Part shown: one piece after another, positions 31,013 through 42,319 of the stretch
Layout of the letters: the number at the start of each line of letters is the position of its first letter
Numbering within the stretch: the stretch's first letter is position 1
Source: Cafeteria roenbergensis
Lineage: Eukaryota; Sar; Bigyra; Bicosoecida; Cafeteriaceae
Assembly (NCBI GenBank): GCA_008330645.1
Contig: VLTN01000010.1
Span: 248,001-312,000, forward strand
Reading direction: 5' to 3'
Length of the DNA: 64,000 nucleotides
Notes under the pieces: model-generated
Told to the model about the DNA's origin: nothing
Database searches by the model: none
The model's input: the letters and a program-made list of their open reading frames with translations, nothing else
Made by a program: the position numbers and the translations under genes

Positions 31013-33335
31013 TCACACTGGGTTCCCGCTCGCGGGCGACTGTCCGCCGATGCTCCTCAGCCCGCTCGCGCCGCCGACGGCGGATGCATCGCTGTTACCG
31101 GTCTGCTGGACGGTGGCCGCGCCTGTTTGGGTCGGTCCGACAGCGCTGGGCGCGCTCCTGCCAGCCCAGTGGGCCAGCCCCACCTGCTTCATGGCCCAGG
31201 CCGCCCCGCCGAGGAGGAGGGCCGCCCCCACCACGGCTCCGATGACGACGAAGGCCGACACGCCACCGTCATCGGCGGGCTGGGCTTCATCGTCGCCGGT
31301 GCCGATGCTGCCGGTCGCGGCGCCCGATGCGGTGGGCGAAGTGGTGGGGCTGGCGGTGGAGGTCGGGGAGGCTGTGACCGTTGGGGAGGTGGTGATCGAA
31401 GGCGAGGGCGTGGACGTCGGCGAGGCCGTGGATGTCGGCGATGCTGTGGATGTGTACCCGCTGGCGCCACGCGCATGAGCTCCCATGAGCGGATGCGTGT
31501 TCGCGAGGGGCGGGAGAGGAGGCAAGCCTGCTGCGACGTGCCCCACGACCCGACGCTGCGCCGTCCGCTCAGTCTTGCAGTCAGCACGTCACGAAGTCAC
31601 GGAGACCCTCCGTTCGCGGCACCGCGGCCGTCGGCAGAGCGATGGGCAAGTCGGAGCCCGGGACGGTCGTCCCGAAGACCCGCTGCATCTCCCGCTCCGT
31701 GACCGCGCGGAAGCGGTCGAGCTTGGTGGCGCCGCCCGTGTCCGGCAACGCGGCCAGCGCCTCGCCCGTGAGGTCCCCGACGCCACCCAGGAAGCCCAGC
31801 ACCGTGGAGGACTTGCTGTCCCACGTGGCCACGGGAGCGATCTCTGTGCCGTTCACGTTGCAGGCTGCAGTGGACCCCAGCGGCCCTTGCATGGCCGTCG
31901 CGGCCAGAGTGTGGACGTACCACACCGCGGCCTCCCTAGGCGCCACGAGGGCCATGGCCATTGCCCCGTAGGGCGTGACCACGTCGCGGCGCTGGATGGG
32001 CTGCGAGGCCAGTGCGGCAATGCCCGCGGCGCTAATGTACCCGGGAATCACGGGCGGAAGCAGGTCGGAGGGCGGCACCGCAGCGACGTCCGTGACGCTT
32101 GCAAACAGGCCGGGGACGCGGCGCGCCGCCGAGTCGGCGGCCCTGGCCACCTCGCACGCACGCAAAACCTTGGCCGACGTTGGAACCAGCGAGGCGTCGG
32201 TGTACGGCAGGTAGAGCCCCTTCATCTGCTCGTGGGCCGAAAACCAAAAGCCGCGCTGCACCGAGACGGTGTCCGGGGCAGCAGCGCCCTGGGCGGCCAG
32301 CTGGCTCGGCATGCGGTAGGGCACGGCCGCCAGCTGGGGGCGCTTGGCCAGCCACAGGTCCTCGCGCTCCGCTGCGTCCAGGCCGGTCAGCAGGTCCAGC
32401 ACCCAGGTGAAGAGCTCGCCCTCGTACGGGTCGTCCAGCCGCCCCGAGCCCGAGACGGGGGACTGTCCGGGCGGCAGGCTCACGTTGGCGATGGTCGTGA
32501 CGGCAAATACTGCGCCGCGGGACTCGGCGCCGCCCCAGAAGAGCGTGCGCGCGGTGGCTGCCATCGCTGACCACACCGCCTCGAGCCGCGCCGCCAGCGA
32601 CTCTGCCTCTGTTGCCGCCGATTCAAAGCCAGGCGCCTCGGAAGCAGCGCCCGCGAGGCGCCTTGCTGCCTGGCCGGCGGCCACGACACCCCAGAACAGC
32701 TCTCCGTTGTCCAGGGCGGGGACGCGGTTTTCCCACCCCTGCAGCAGCCCCATGGAGCCGCTGTTGTTGGCCGGCACGCTGAACCAAGGCAGGTACCCAC
32801 CGAACCCGGGGAAGCTGGAGTTGAAGCGAGCGAACGAGTCCAGCTTCGCGCCAAGCGTGGCCACCCAGTACCCGGCGGCCTGGGCGGTCCGGCGCCTGCT
32901 TCCGCTCGACGGCCACCCGCACAGGGCCCGCAGCAGTTCCTTCCGCGCCAGTTGCAGCCCCGGGTCTGACGCCGCCGAGGCTCGTGGCCTTCCGCCCAGC
33001 GCCTCGGCGGCGTCAGCAATGCACCGCGCCGCCAAGGCTAGGTGGAAGCCCTCCTTGGAGGCCGCGGAAAAGTCGTGGAGCTGCGCTGCGGTTCCTGTGG
33101 TGTAGTTGAGCACGGCACCATCGCGGGTGACGCCGAGCCCGGACGACACGCCGACCCCACGAACGAAGGGCGCCTCGAACTCTCCAACCAAGCCGAACAC
33201 GCGGCCAAGCTCTGGGCTTCCGGGGTCGAGCAGCGCGCTGGCGTTCACGGCCGGTGCCCACCTGCAAGTGCTCCAGGCTGCCGTGGCCGACGCAGCGGCG
33301 CAGGCGAGCCCAGCCAGCGCGTGCTTCAAGCCCAT
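31013..33335 (-). CDS. Secreted, membrane-anchored glycoside-hydrolase-like protein (GH144/glycoamylase-like)
   Basis: Exons 31588-33335 and 31013-31460, intron 31461-31587; lengths sum to 732 codons, 731 residues. ATG at 33335 gives a signal peptide (MGLKHALAGLACAAASATAA). The ectodomain has GGYLPWFSVPANNSGSMGLL, ENRVPALDNGELFWGVVAA, RGFWFSAHEQMKGLYLPYTD and VVTPYGAMAMALVAPREAAV, the layout of the glycoamylase-type (alpha/alpha)6 family that includes GH144 beta-1,2-glucanases. After the splice comes a Ser/Thr/Pro repeat linker (TASPTST units), one membrane helix (VVIGAVVGAALLLGGAAWAM) and a ~60-residue tail. It is thus a type I cell-surface protein, probably acting on an external polysaccharide. 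The donor (GTGCTG) is weak; without the splice the protein would end at 31581 as a secreted form. Confidence 0.72.
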
Positions 33336-33594
33336 ACCGGGGCACGCCTGGGCCCTGCCGCCAGTCCGAGTGGCGCGCGCGTGCGTGTGCTCTGGCGACG
33401 CGCAAGCTTGGCTCGCCCTGAGGCAGCGATGCATGCGGCGTTGCGACGGCCGGGCTCTGCAGGCCACACTCACGGCCGTCTGCCCCGAAAAAGGGAACGC
33501 AACCAGCTACCCAGCACGTGGGCGTGCGTATGTCCGGGTGTGCCGCCCGCCTGGGGGCTGGGCGGAGCGGCAAACGCGCCTTGACGGCGCTTTC

Positions 33595-35056
33595 CTAGCG
33601 CTGCCCGTGCCACGGCCTGTGGTCGGGCCTCGCATGGCCAGGCGGCGGCCCGCGCACCCCTGGCGGCGGCGGGCGCTGCCCGTAGCCCCTGTGCCCCTGC
33701 TCACCCGGCGGAGGGCCCCTGAATCCCGGCCCGCCGCCACCCCTCGCGTCGCCGGCCCAGCGTGCCCCCCCCGGCGGCAGCGCGTGCCCTCGGTCGTCCC
33801 AATGTGCCGCCGGGTCGTCTGGGCGGCCAGGCGCCGTGCCCCGTGGGTGGTCGCTGCCTGCCCTCCCGGCTGGCCCCGCAGCCCCGTGGTCGCCTGCGAA
33901 CCTGCCACGCTGATCCCCGCCCCCGCCAGGGTGCCCGCCGTCGCCATGCTGGGGGGGCAGGCTGTGAGCCTGTGGCGGGAAGACGCCATGCCCGTTGCTG
34001 GCCGCGGGCGGGACGGCAGCCCTTCCCGTGCCCATGCGCGAGCCAGCGGCATCGGCGGCCAGCCCCCGCACTGCCGACGGCGGGTGCTGATGCGGCCGCC
34101 CGTCGCGGTCAAGCGGGCCTGAAGCTCCGTAGTATCGGCTCCGCGCGCCTCGATCGGTGGGAAGAGGAGCAGCATGGCCGCTGGGGGCGGCCCCGCGGAC
34201 GGGCTGGCGAAACGGTGCCCTCAGACCCTCTGCTGCTGCGGCTGCGGCTGCGGCTGCCGCTTGCGGCGGGAAGCTGTGGTGCCCTGGGTGGTGGTGGTGG
34301 TGGTGCCCTGGGTGGTGGTGGTGGTGCCCCGGGTGGTGGTGGTGCCCCGGGTGGTGGTGGTGTTGCTGCTGCTGCACCTGGAACGGCTGGCCCGGCCCAC
34401 GTGCGTCCTCCGGGGACGGCTCCCGCTGCCGCGGCGGGGCCGAGATGCCCCACCAGCGCAGCGTCGGGCCGTCGGGCGCTTCCCTGCCCCTGTGGTAGCC
34501 GATGACGGGGTGCGCCCCGGACTCGCTCTCCTGCTTGGTGCAGGGGAGCAGGCTGGTGCTGGCCAGGCGGGGGGCAGGGTCACTGTCCCACACGCCCCAG
34601 TTGGGCAGGAGCATGTGCAGCGGCGGCGTCGTGGCCTCGCCCAGCGACGACGCGAACGCGGCGGCGCCCGGATCGGCGCTCTGGACCGCGCGCGTGATTC
34701 GCGTCGCGGCTTTGGACACCCACGCCCGCATCTCGTCGGATTCCCAGCGCACGGCGGCGGCTTCGGGGCCGAGGCGGATCTCATCCTCGCTCACTGGCGG
34801 CTGGCCGGGGCTGTCTGCAGTCTGGGCCGACGGGCTTGCAGCAACGTCCTCGGGCCTTGGGCGCTTCTGCGAGTGTTCGGCAGGAATCGGAGCATCACCA
34901 GGGCGTGCCCTCAACCGTCCGTCGCGTCAGAATGACCTCTCGGGGCGCAAGCGGTGCGGCTCGCAGAGCGGGGGAGGGGGGAGCGTGCGGGCACGGGCCT
35001 TGGCTGGCAGCCTCGGTCGCCGGGCTTACCTGGGCCCGCGGGGCAAACGGGTCCAT
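33595..35056 (-). CDS. His/Pro- and Arg/Gly-rich protein of unknown function
   Basis: Exons 35030-35056 (only nine codons, MDPFAPRAQ, donor GTAAGC) and 33595-34866 (acceptor CTCGCAG), phase 0, 432 residues, stop TAG. I recognise no domain. Residues ~25-100 are the only ordered-looking part (VRWESDEMRAWVSKAATRIT and LLPNWGVWDSD). After it come a short Gln run, four His runs of growing length separated by PG (HHHHPG to HHHHHHPG), an Ala run, and a long Gly/Arg/Pro tail with RGPPPG-like units. The low-complexity RG/G-rich tail resembles RNA-binding or phase-separating tails, but this is only a resemblance. The His tract could bind metal. Exon 1 is inferred from phase, donor and start codon because the longer open frame has no ATG. 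Confidence 0.62.
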
Positions 35057-35287
35057 CGCCGCGCGTCGCCCTTGCGGTGGGGCAGGCCGTGCGATCGGGT
35101 CACCAGGTCCGCAGCGCCCTCGCAACGCCGGGTTGCAGCAAGTGGGCCACAAAGCTTGCGGGGAGCGTGCAGAGCAGCCACTTGCCCGACCTGCGCAGTC
35201 AGCCGCCCAGGCCTCGAGCACTCGCTCGCGACTCGCGCCTGAGCTGCAAGGCGTCCGCTTGCTGCTCCCGGAGGAGAGCCGGACGCG

Positions 35288-36529
35288 ATGCTGGAGCCAA
35301 TTTGGTACTTGCTCACGTGGCTGGCCGTGACGCTGCGGCTGTACATCGGCGTGCCCTGGCTGTACCTGAACAAGTGGCTGGCAGCCCCGCTCCGCATCAT
35401 CAACCACAAGCCAATGCACCGCATCGCAGTGATTGGTGACGGCTTCGCGGAGGGCGTCGGGGACTGGACGACGGTGATGGTCAAGTCTGGGCTGGCACAC
35501 CACCTGGACAAGGCCATCGAGGCCCGTGGCGCTGCGCGCCACCCCTGGGTCGTCGACTCCTTTGGCCAGTGGCAGTCAACCTCGCGAGACTGGAGGCCCG
35601 ACGCAGCCACCGGCGCGTCGAGCTGGCGCTCGCTGTCCTGCGCGCGCACCACGCCGCTGCTGCGCGCTGCGCTGCAGTCCGAAGCCTACTCCCAGGCCTG
35701 CGCAGTCGTGCTATTGCTCGGATCCCTGGACGGGGCTCGGTGAGCAGCGCCGCCCAGCCCCGCGTGGCCGGCTCTTCTGCGGCACCCCGGGCGCGCGCCC
35801 GCAACCACGACCGGGCCAGTCGCAAGGTCTCCCGTTGCCACTGCCCGCCCCCCTGCGCCCCATCCCTCTCTGGCTCGCAGCGCATCCCGCATCATCCCGT
35901 CCCAGAGCGGCGAGAACGTGTCCCTGGTGGCCCGCGCCCTGTCCAGCGGCACCCTGAGCATCGACGCGGCTCCCGGCCAGCTCCGCGCTCGGACGCCCTC
36001 CAAGGGAGACGACGCTGCGCTGCGCATCCCTGCGCGCCCCGTGTTTGTGGTGGGGCTCCCTGGCAACTCCCCCCAGGCGGAGGAGCGCAACGAGGCCATC
36101 CGCGAAGAGCTCGAGGCGCTCGACGCCTCAGCGCCCATCGTCTTCGTCGACTACCCGGAGCTCACGGCTTCCGACGTGTGCTTCGACGGCATGCACCCCT
36201 CGTCGGGAGGCTACTCGGGGCTGGCGGCCGTGCTTGCCTCGGAGCTGGAGCCCGTGATGATGAGCGTGGAGGTGTCCATGGCCGCCGCGCCGCCCGAGAA
36301 GCGCGGGCCCGCTCTCGACTCCGCCGCGGCTGCCACCGTGGTGACGAAGCGCATCAAGAGCAAGGGTGTCGTCTTCGCGGACGAGGGCCGGGACGCCATT
36401 GCTGTGGCGCTGGGATCCAGGCTGAGGCGCAGGGGCGACCCACGGCAAGCAGTGCTCGGCGCTGATGCGTCGGGGCTCCCGCCTGTGCGGGAAGCAGTGA
36501 GGATGCTGGCGCCTGGAGCACGGCTGTGA
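35288..36529 (+). CDS. SGNH/GDSL-hydrolase-like membrane-associated protein lacking the usual Ser
   Basis: Exons 35288-35739 and 35881-36529, intron 35740-35880, phase 2, 366 residues. An N-terminal hydrophobic stretch (IWYLLTWLAVTLRLYIGVPW) should be a membrane anchor. SGNH blocks follow: block I is AVIGDGFAEGVGDW, where the nucleophile position of GDS is Gly; a block II Gly in DSFGQWQS; block III GSLDGA in place of GxND; block V CFDGMHPSSGGY, with the Asp-x-x-His pair kept. The missing Ser and changed Asn suggest a pseudo-enzyme or an unusual esterase. The C-terminal ~100 residues have no domain I know. The short first block argues the ATG is correct. Confidence 0.75.
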
Positions 36530-37075
36530 GGCTGCCGCCGCGTCCTTCGCCCGCAAAGGGTGTGTGCGTTTGGTATGGCGGGCCAGGTGAGGCCGCCCGC
36601 GCAGCCGCGTCTGGCTGGTCCGCAATGTCGGGCGAGAACCCAGGCCGCGCTGGAAGCAGCGAGCGTGTGCAAAGGCGTGTGAGAAGTGGCGTGCAGGGTT
36701 AGCGGACGGCGGACGCGAGATTGGAAAGTCCGGCAGTGCCACGGGGAGCAACACACGCGCAAAGACACGCGCGGCTGCGGTCACCGAATGAACACGAAAC
36801 TGGGGGCCGATTGCGCCCTCCAGTTCCTGCCGGTGGTGCGCGCGCTGGGCGGCGCGCCGCGAAGTGACCGCTTCGGGAAAGAGAAGGGGTCACGGCTCGC
36901 GGCACAGCCTCCCGCGCGCAAGCGCCTCAATCGGGCGTCCGGGGCAAGACCTGCTGTCGCGTCGAAGGGAGCTCTCCGGGCTCGCCAAGGGGGCGAGGGT
37001 GCGAAGTGCTTTGCCTTCAACGCGACCAGCGCTCGCTGCTCGTCGCTTGAATGGGGGAGTAATTGCTCCTCATAT
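36530..37075. other. Convergent intergenic region
   Basis: About 0.55 kb between two 3' ends. Open frames here are shadows; nothing recognised. Confidence 0.6.
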
Positions 37076-39389
37076 TCAGAGGTTGAGCACCTTAGCCATG
37101 CCGGCGGCAAGCTTGGGGAAGTTGGGGGTGCCGAGGCCGGTGGTGGCGTCCCAGCCCTTGGTGGCCTTGAAGCCGGTGGTGCAGTCGCAGCTGGACTCGG
37201 TGCAGAAGTTGTCACCCTGGGTCACATCGTTGAAGGCGGAGTTGTCAGCCTCGTAGATCTTGTAGAGCAGCGGGGCGACGTGGCCGAGCTTGCCGCCCTT
37301 CTTGGCCGCGAGGAGGCCGAGCACGCCGGAGAACACGGGGGCGGAGCACGAGGTGCCGTCCACAGCCATGGCCTCGCCGTTGAGCTGGATGTAGTAGGCA
37401 TGGCCGAGGGCGGCCACGTCGGGGTAGCCACGGCCAGTGGCGTTGAAATCGCCCGCGGCGGGCACGCCGGAGCCGCTGATGTAGGCGGACACCTGGCTGG
37501 ACTGGTACGACGGGGTGGAGGCCACGTTGGAGAAGCCGCCGCCGGACACGATGAGGGCGCCGGTCTTGGTGGAGCACACGATCTCGTCACCGCCCATCTT
37601 GCAGGTGTTGGACTTGCAGAAGGGGGAGCTGCCGCCGGTCTTGATGGAGGCGGCCGAGAACTGGGTGGCGCCGACAGCCAGCACGTTGGGGGAGGCGGCG
37701 GGGTAGGCGGGGGAGGTGACGGGGTTCTGGCACATGGGGTCGGTGCGGCCGTGGGCGCCGGAGTCACCGGAGGAGGCAGCGAGGGTGATGCCGTTGAGGC
37801 CGACCTTGGCGAACTCGGAGTTGACGCGGGTCACGAAAGCCTTGGAGCCGGCAACACCGCCGCCAGCGCAGGGGGGTGCGCTCGGGGAGATCTGGCACTG
37901 GTCCTCCTCGTCCCAGCCGTAGGACATGGAGATGATGTCGGGGGTGCCGCTCTCGCCGGCGTTCATGAGGTCCTGGGCGAACTCGAACATCCAGCCCTGC
38001 TCGGTCCAGTACCAGTTGGTGTTGCCGCCGCCGACAGCGCCGAGGTACTGCACGTCGAGGGTGGACTCCGGCTGCGGCTCGTTGCCGTTGAAGGGGCCGA
38101 TCTTCTTGGCGATGGAGAAGGTGGGGATAGCGGTCTGCTGGATGAAGGTGGTCAGGTCGTCCTGGGCGTACGCGGGGTAGCCCTGGAACTCAGCGGCGGC
38201 CTGGGTGATGGAGCTGGAGCCCTTGGCGCCCTGAAGGTTGTAGGTGCTCACGAGGGTCTCGGGCACGGTGAACTGCTCGCCGGCGCCGACCTTGCGGGCG
38301 CGGCCGAGGTGCTCGGCGGGGAAGCCCTGGAGGCCGGACACGAAGTCGATCTTGCCCTCCATGGAGGCGGGGAAGGTGTACGAGCCGTCGAGCTGGTGCA
38401 CGAGGTCGCCGGACTTCTTGTGCTGGTAGGTGTGCATGCGAGCGCTCAGCATCTTCTCCACGGCGCCGACGGAGCCGCGGCACTTGATGGAGTCGCTGCG
38501 GGCGGAGCAAGAGTGCCCGTGGCTCTGGAGCCTGCGAGCAAAGGGGAAGGCGACCGGGAGGCGTTGCGCACAGTCGAGGCGGGCTCTAGCACTTGCAGGC
38601 GGGGCGCGCTTCGCCGGCAGCAGCGAAACGCCTGGTTCCCGTTCGCCAACTCACCAGGTGAGCACCTCGTTCTTCATCCAGCCCGGGGTGGCGGTCATCT
38701 CGTTGATCTCGGCCTTGGTCATGAACATGCCGTACTTGGAGCTGCGGGGTGGGGAAGGGGGGGAAGGGGGGGGGGGGGCGGTGCGGAAGCGATGGGTATG
38801 GGAAATCGCGCAGGTGAAGCGGTTGGCGACGGTGACAGGCGCTGCGGTTCAACTTGGCCACCGTCTCGGCTGGCTGCAATCGTTCCCCAAGATCGCTCAC
38901 CTGCCGGGGTTGGACACGGCGTCGAAGGCACTGCGGGGGACAGGAAGGGCGACGAGGCGAGCAGGGCACGGCAAGGCTTGGGTGAGCGGGGCGGGGCGGG
39001 GCGCAGGTGCGCGCGGCCGGCGCTTCGGGGCAGGGCAGCCCCTCAGCGCCCGCAGAACAACGGCGCGATCTTTGGAAGCGCCAGTCCCCGCGGCGCGCGC
39101 ACGTCCCCAGGCGAGAGGCTTGCGCCCGGGCGCCTGTGCGGCGCTACCTGCTCGGCCGCGCACTCGACACTGCCGATTGCGGGGCGCCGGCGGGCGGGCT
39201 GGGTCGCTCGGGCAGGGGGGCTCGGCCGTCAAGCGAAAGCTCTCACGCCTGGAGGCCCTCGGCGTTGGAGATGGGGGTGGCCACGGTGAAGTCGATGGTC
39301 TCGAACTTGGGCGCACGGGACACCTTCTCCCACATAGGGGAGGCGGTGGCCGCCGCAAGGGCAGCGAGGGCAGCGACGATGCGCAGCAT
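37076..39389 (-). CDS. Sedolisin (S53, tripeptidyl-peptidase-I-like) serine-carboxyl protease
   Basis: Exons 39247-39389, 38901-38930, 38655-38741 and 37076-38495; lengths sum to 560 codons, 559 residues. Exon 1 carries a signal peptide (MLRIVAALAALAAATA). The 30-base micro-exon 2 and exon 3 complete the pro-domain segment AFDAVSNPGSSKYGMFMT. The catalytic domain has the E/D pair in PESTLDVQ (~229 and 233), the oxyanion Asp in AASSGDSGA (~330), and the nucleophile in DGTSCSAPVFSG (~468). FNDVTQGDN and GWDATTGLGTPNF form the C-terminal Ca2+ site. All key residues are present, so it should be an active acidic protease of lysosomes, food vacuoles or the outside. The intron before exon 3 ends in an unusually long C-rich tract. 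It is divergent from the next gene (~0.5 kb). Confidence 0.93.
38901..38930 (-). other. 30-base micro-exon of the sedolisin gene
   Basis: Flanked by CCCGCAG and GTGAGC, it carries phase 2 on both sides and encodes AFDAVSNPG, needed to join the two halves of the pro-domain. Confidence 0.85.
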
Positions 39390-39913
39390 TTTTCAAGTGC
39401 TCCTCGGGCGGCAGATCGCAACCGCGCTGGCAGAGACGTCAGCATGCCTCTGCCAGCGCAAGACGAGGCTCGTGGCAAACCGCGACCCGTCTCGCGAGGG
39501 CTGCCATCGGCAACAGCGAGCGCGAGCGCGGATGGGACAGGCTGAGCCGCCCCAACGGCCCTCCTGCTCGCCCCCCCCCGCGAAGCCTCGCGCATCTCGA
39601 AGTTGCACGCACGCGCTGCTGCCGGGGAGCAGGAGCCCCGCACGCCGCAGCGCTTCCGGCGGCCGTGCCTGCTCCAGCGAGTCGCAATCGCGCGTGCCCC
39701 AGGGAAAGCGCGCCCGCGTCGCACCGCCGCCGCGAAGATGGGCCCGCGGCGGCGAAGGCGCCACTGGCCGATTGATGTTCTGGCCACTCTCCGCGCCGCC
39801 GGGCGCTGCCGCGAGAGCGGACTTGCGGCTCTGCCGCGGCACCGCCCGGCAGAGCCAGCGGGCAACGGGCGGCGAGGCCAACTGTCGGCCACGGCGCTGC
39901 CGAGGCGGCGGCA
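39390..39913. other. Divergent intergenic region
   Basis: About 0.5 kb between the starts of the sedolisin gene and the giant coiled-coil gene; probably both promoters. No other element recognised. Confidence 0.55.
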
Positions 39914-40606
39914 ATGGCGACGGACCTGTCCGGGGCTCCTTCGCTGGGGAGGAGGGGCCGCGCGTCGTCGGGGAGCGGCCAGCAGGCAAGAAGCGGCCGA
40001 AGCTCCGCCGTGGACGCGTCGGACCCGTTCGCAGCAGTTCTCGGCTCGTCCGCAGCAAGTGAGGCCCGCCCCGTGGGGGCAGGGAGCAGCTGGGCGGGGG
40101 CTGCGCCAGCACAACCGCGTCCCTCGGGCCGTCGAGGCGCCCGCGAGCAGTAGTGCCTCGCGGCTGCCGCGCTGCCGAAGGCCCACCGCGCAATGGCAAC
40201 CTGCGTCCCGGTTGCTGACAGGTGCTTGGTCGTTGCGTCCCCCGCCGTGGGCTGGAAGGCCAGCGTCCCCAGCGTGGGCCTGCTGATGCGTGATGTGCGC
40301 GCCTTCCCTCCTGGCAGCTGTTGCGAGCCGGCTCGGGGGCGTCCTGCGCTGGCCCGGGCTCAACCGTTGCTGCTCGCTGCTTGCCACGTTTCGCGCTGCC
40401 GTGTGCCCGCCGAGTGTGCGTGTCCGTGTCCCCGCAGCCAAGCCATCGTCAGGCTTCGAGCCGCCCGGCGACGCACAGGTCGGGGGGCGGGCTGGCGGCG
40501 GAGGGACCCGTGGCTTGCGCTCCACGTCCTCGTTCAGGCAGCACGACAGCGGCAGGCGGACGGGATCAAGCGTGTCCGTCGCGGAGTTCGACGCGCTGCT
40601 CCAGGG

Positions 40607-40637
<31 letters not shown>

Positions 40638-42287
40638 GGCGGCTCCCGCGGAGGCGGGCCCGACGACATCGACTCCGCGCTGGCCGCGGAGCTCGCCGCT
40701 GCAGTGGGGTCCCCGGCCGGGGGCGATGGCGGCCGGGGCGGGGTGGGGGGCGGCGCCCGGTACGGCGACAGCTCGTCGACCTCGTCGCAGTTTGGGGCCC
40801 GGGGAGGGTCGGTCGGCGCCGGAGCCGGAGCCGGGGCGAGGGGCCGCGCCGGTGGCGTGGGCAGGACGGGGCCTGCCCGCGGTCGGGGTCCGACCTCGCC
40901 TGGGCTTGAGAGTGACTGGGACGCAACGGACATTACTGAATCGCCAGAGGCCCATGATCGAAGGGGGCTCTCTGGGGCGGTGGGCGTGGCGGCAGGGTCG
41001 TACGGTGACGACGGCGGATCCTTCCGATCGGACAGCGAGAGCGAGGCCTCCGTCACAGACTTCAGTGACAGGAGGCACCTGCTCGCAAAGGACTCGGCCG
41101 ACAGCATGGCGGGCAGCTCCGCCAGCAGCGGCGGGCTGCCCCCCGGCATTCGCCCGGCCCATACGCGACTCGGCGGCGGCGGGGAGGCCCTTGGGGGAGG
41201 AGCGGGCTCGCCCGGCAGGCTCTCCCGCCGCCGCGGCGGCGTCGTCACCGGCTCTCCGGGCAGCCCCGACGGCCACGCCGGCCGGCACGGAGCGGGCAGT
41301 GCGGCCGGTCGGGACCCCTCGGGCCGCTTCTCGGACGAGGAAGCCGACGACCTCGACCTCGACCTCGACGACGTCTTGCGCGAAACGGCTGCAGAGCTGG
41401 ACGGGGGCACGGCGGCGACGCGACGTCCGGCGGGAGGGCGCCGCGGTGGCGGCAGCGGCAGGGGCAGCGGCAGCGGCAGCGGCAGTGGCGGCGGCAGCGG
41501 CGGCGGCGGCGGCGGGTTTGCCGTGCCGTCCTTGGACACACAGCGCGCCCCGTCGCCCGGGGAGGGTTTTGGATCCGGTGGTGGCATGAGCGTGGGCGGT
41601 GCTGCCTCGATGGGGCCAGGGGGGCGCGGCGCGCAGGTGGTCGTTGGCGGGCGCGGCGGGGCTGTCGGCCTGCACGGCGCCGGCGTAATGGGCGCGGCCA
41701 CTCCTGCGGGGATGAGGCCTGGAGGCGGCGCCGACGGCGGACACACCCCAATGGGGTCTGGGGTCATTTCTGTCACGTCGGGGGCCCGGTCCCGGGGGCG
41801 GGGCGCGCACCACGCCGCTCCCCAGGCAGGGGCCGCCAACGTGTTTGGCGTGGGCAGAGCCGGGCAGAGCGGCCAGATTGGGCTGTCGGGCTCCATGCAG
41901 ATGGTCAACAGGCAGGGCGAGACGCCGCCGGTGAGGCCCCGGGGCCTTGGCGCGGCGGCCGCCGCGGACGCCGCGGCAGTGCCAACCGCGGAGCCCCAGC
42001 CGGCCACGTGGCCCTCCGCCTCCCAGGGCCCAGCATCTGGTGCTGGCGCCGGGGCCGGCGCTGGCACTGCGAGCGGCCACAGTGGCGGCGTTGCCGATAC
42101 GAGCGGTGACGATGATTGGGACGCTCCCAGCCCGGAGCAGCAGCCGAGGGGGGCGCCCGCGGCAGGCAGGGCCTCGGGTGGGGGCGGACGGGGGGGGCTG
42201 GGGCTGTCCCCTGGGCGCGGGCAAGCGAGCAGCGGCGCCGGCTCTGGCCGCTTTGGCCGCGCAGGCGCACCCACTGCGGGCACCGAC

Positions 42288-42319
<32 letters not shown>

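Noticed and set aside
31581-31589. Stop of the glycoside-hydrolase-like protein at 31581
   Set aside because: A phase-compatible splice to the Ser/Thr/Pro-membrane exon gives a coherent surface protein; kept only as a possible isoform.
34914-34914. Start of the His-rich protein at the beginning of its long frame
   Set aside because: The codon is TTG. An upstream nine-codon exon with ATG and matching phase (35030-35056) explains the start better.
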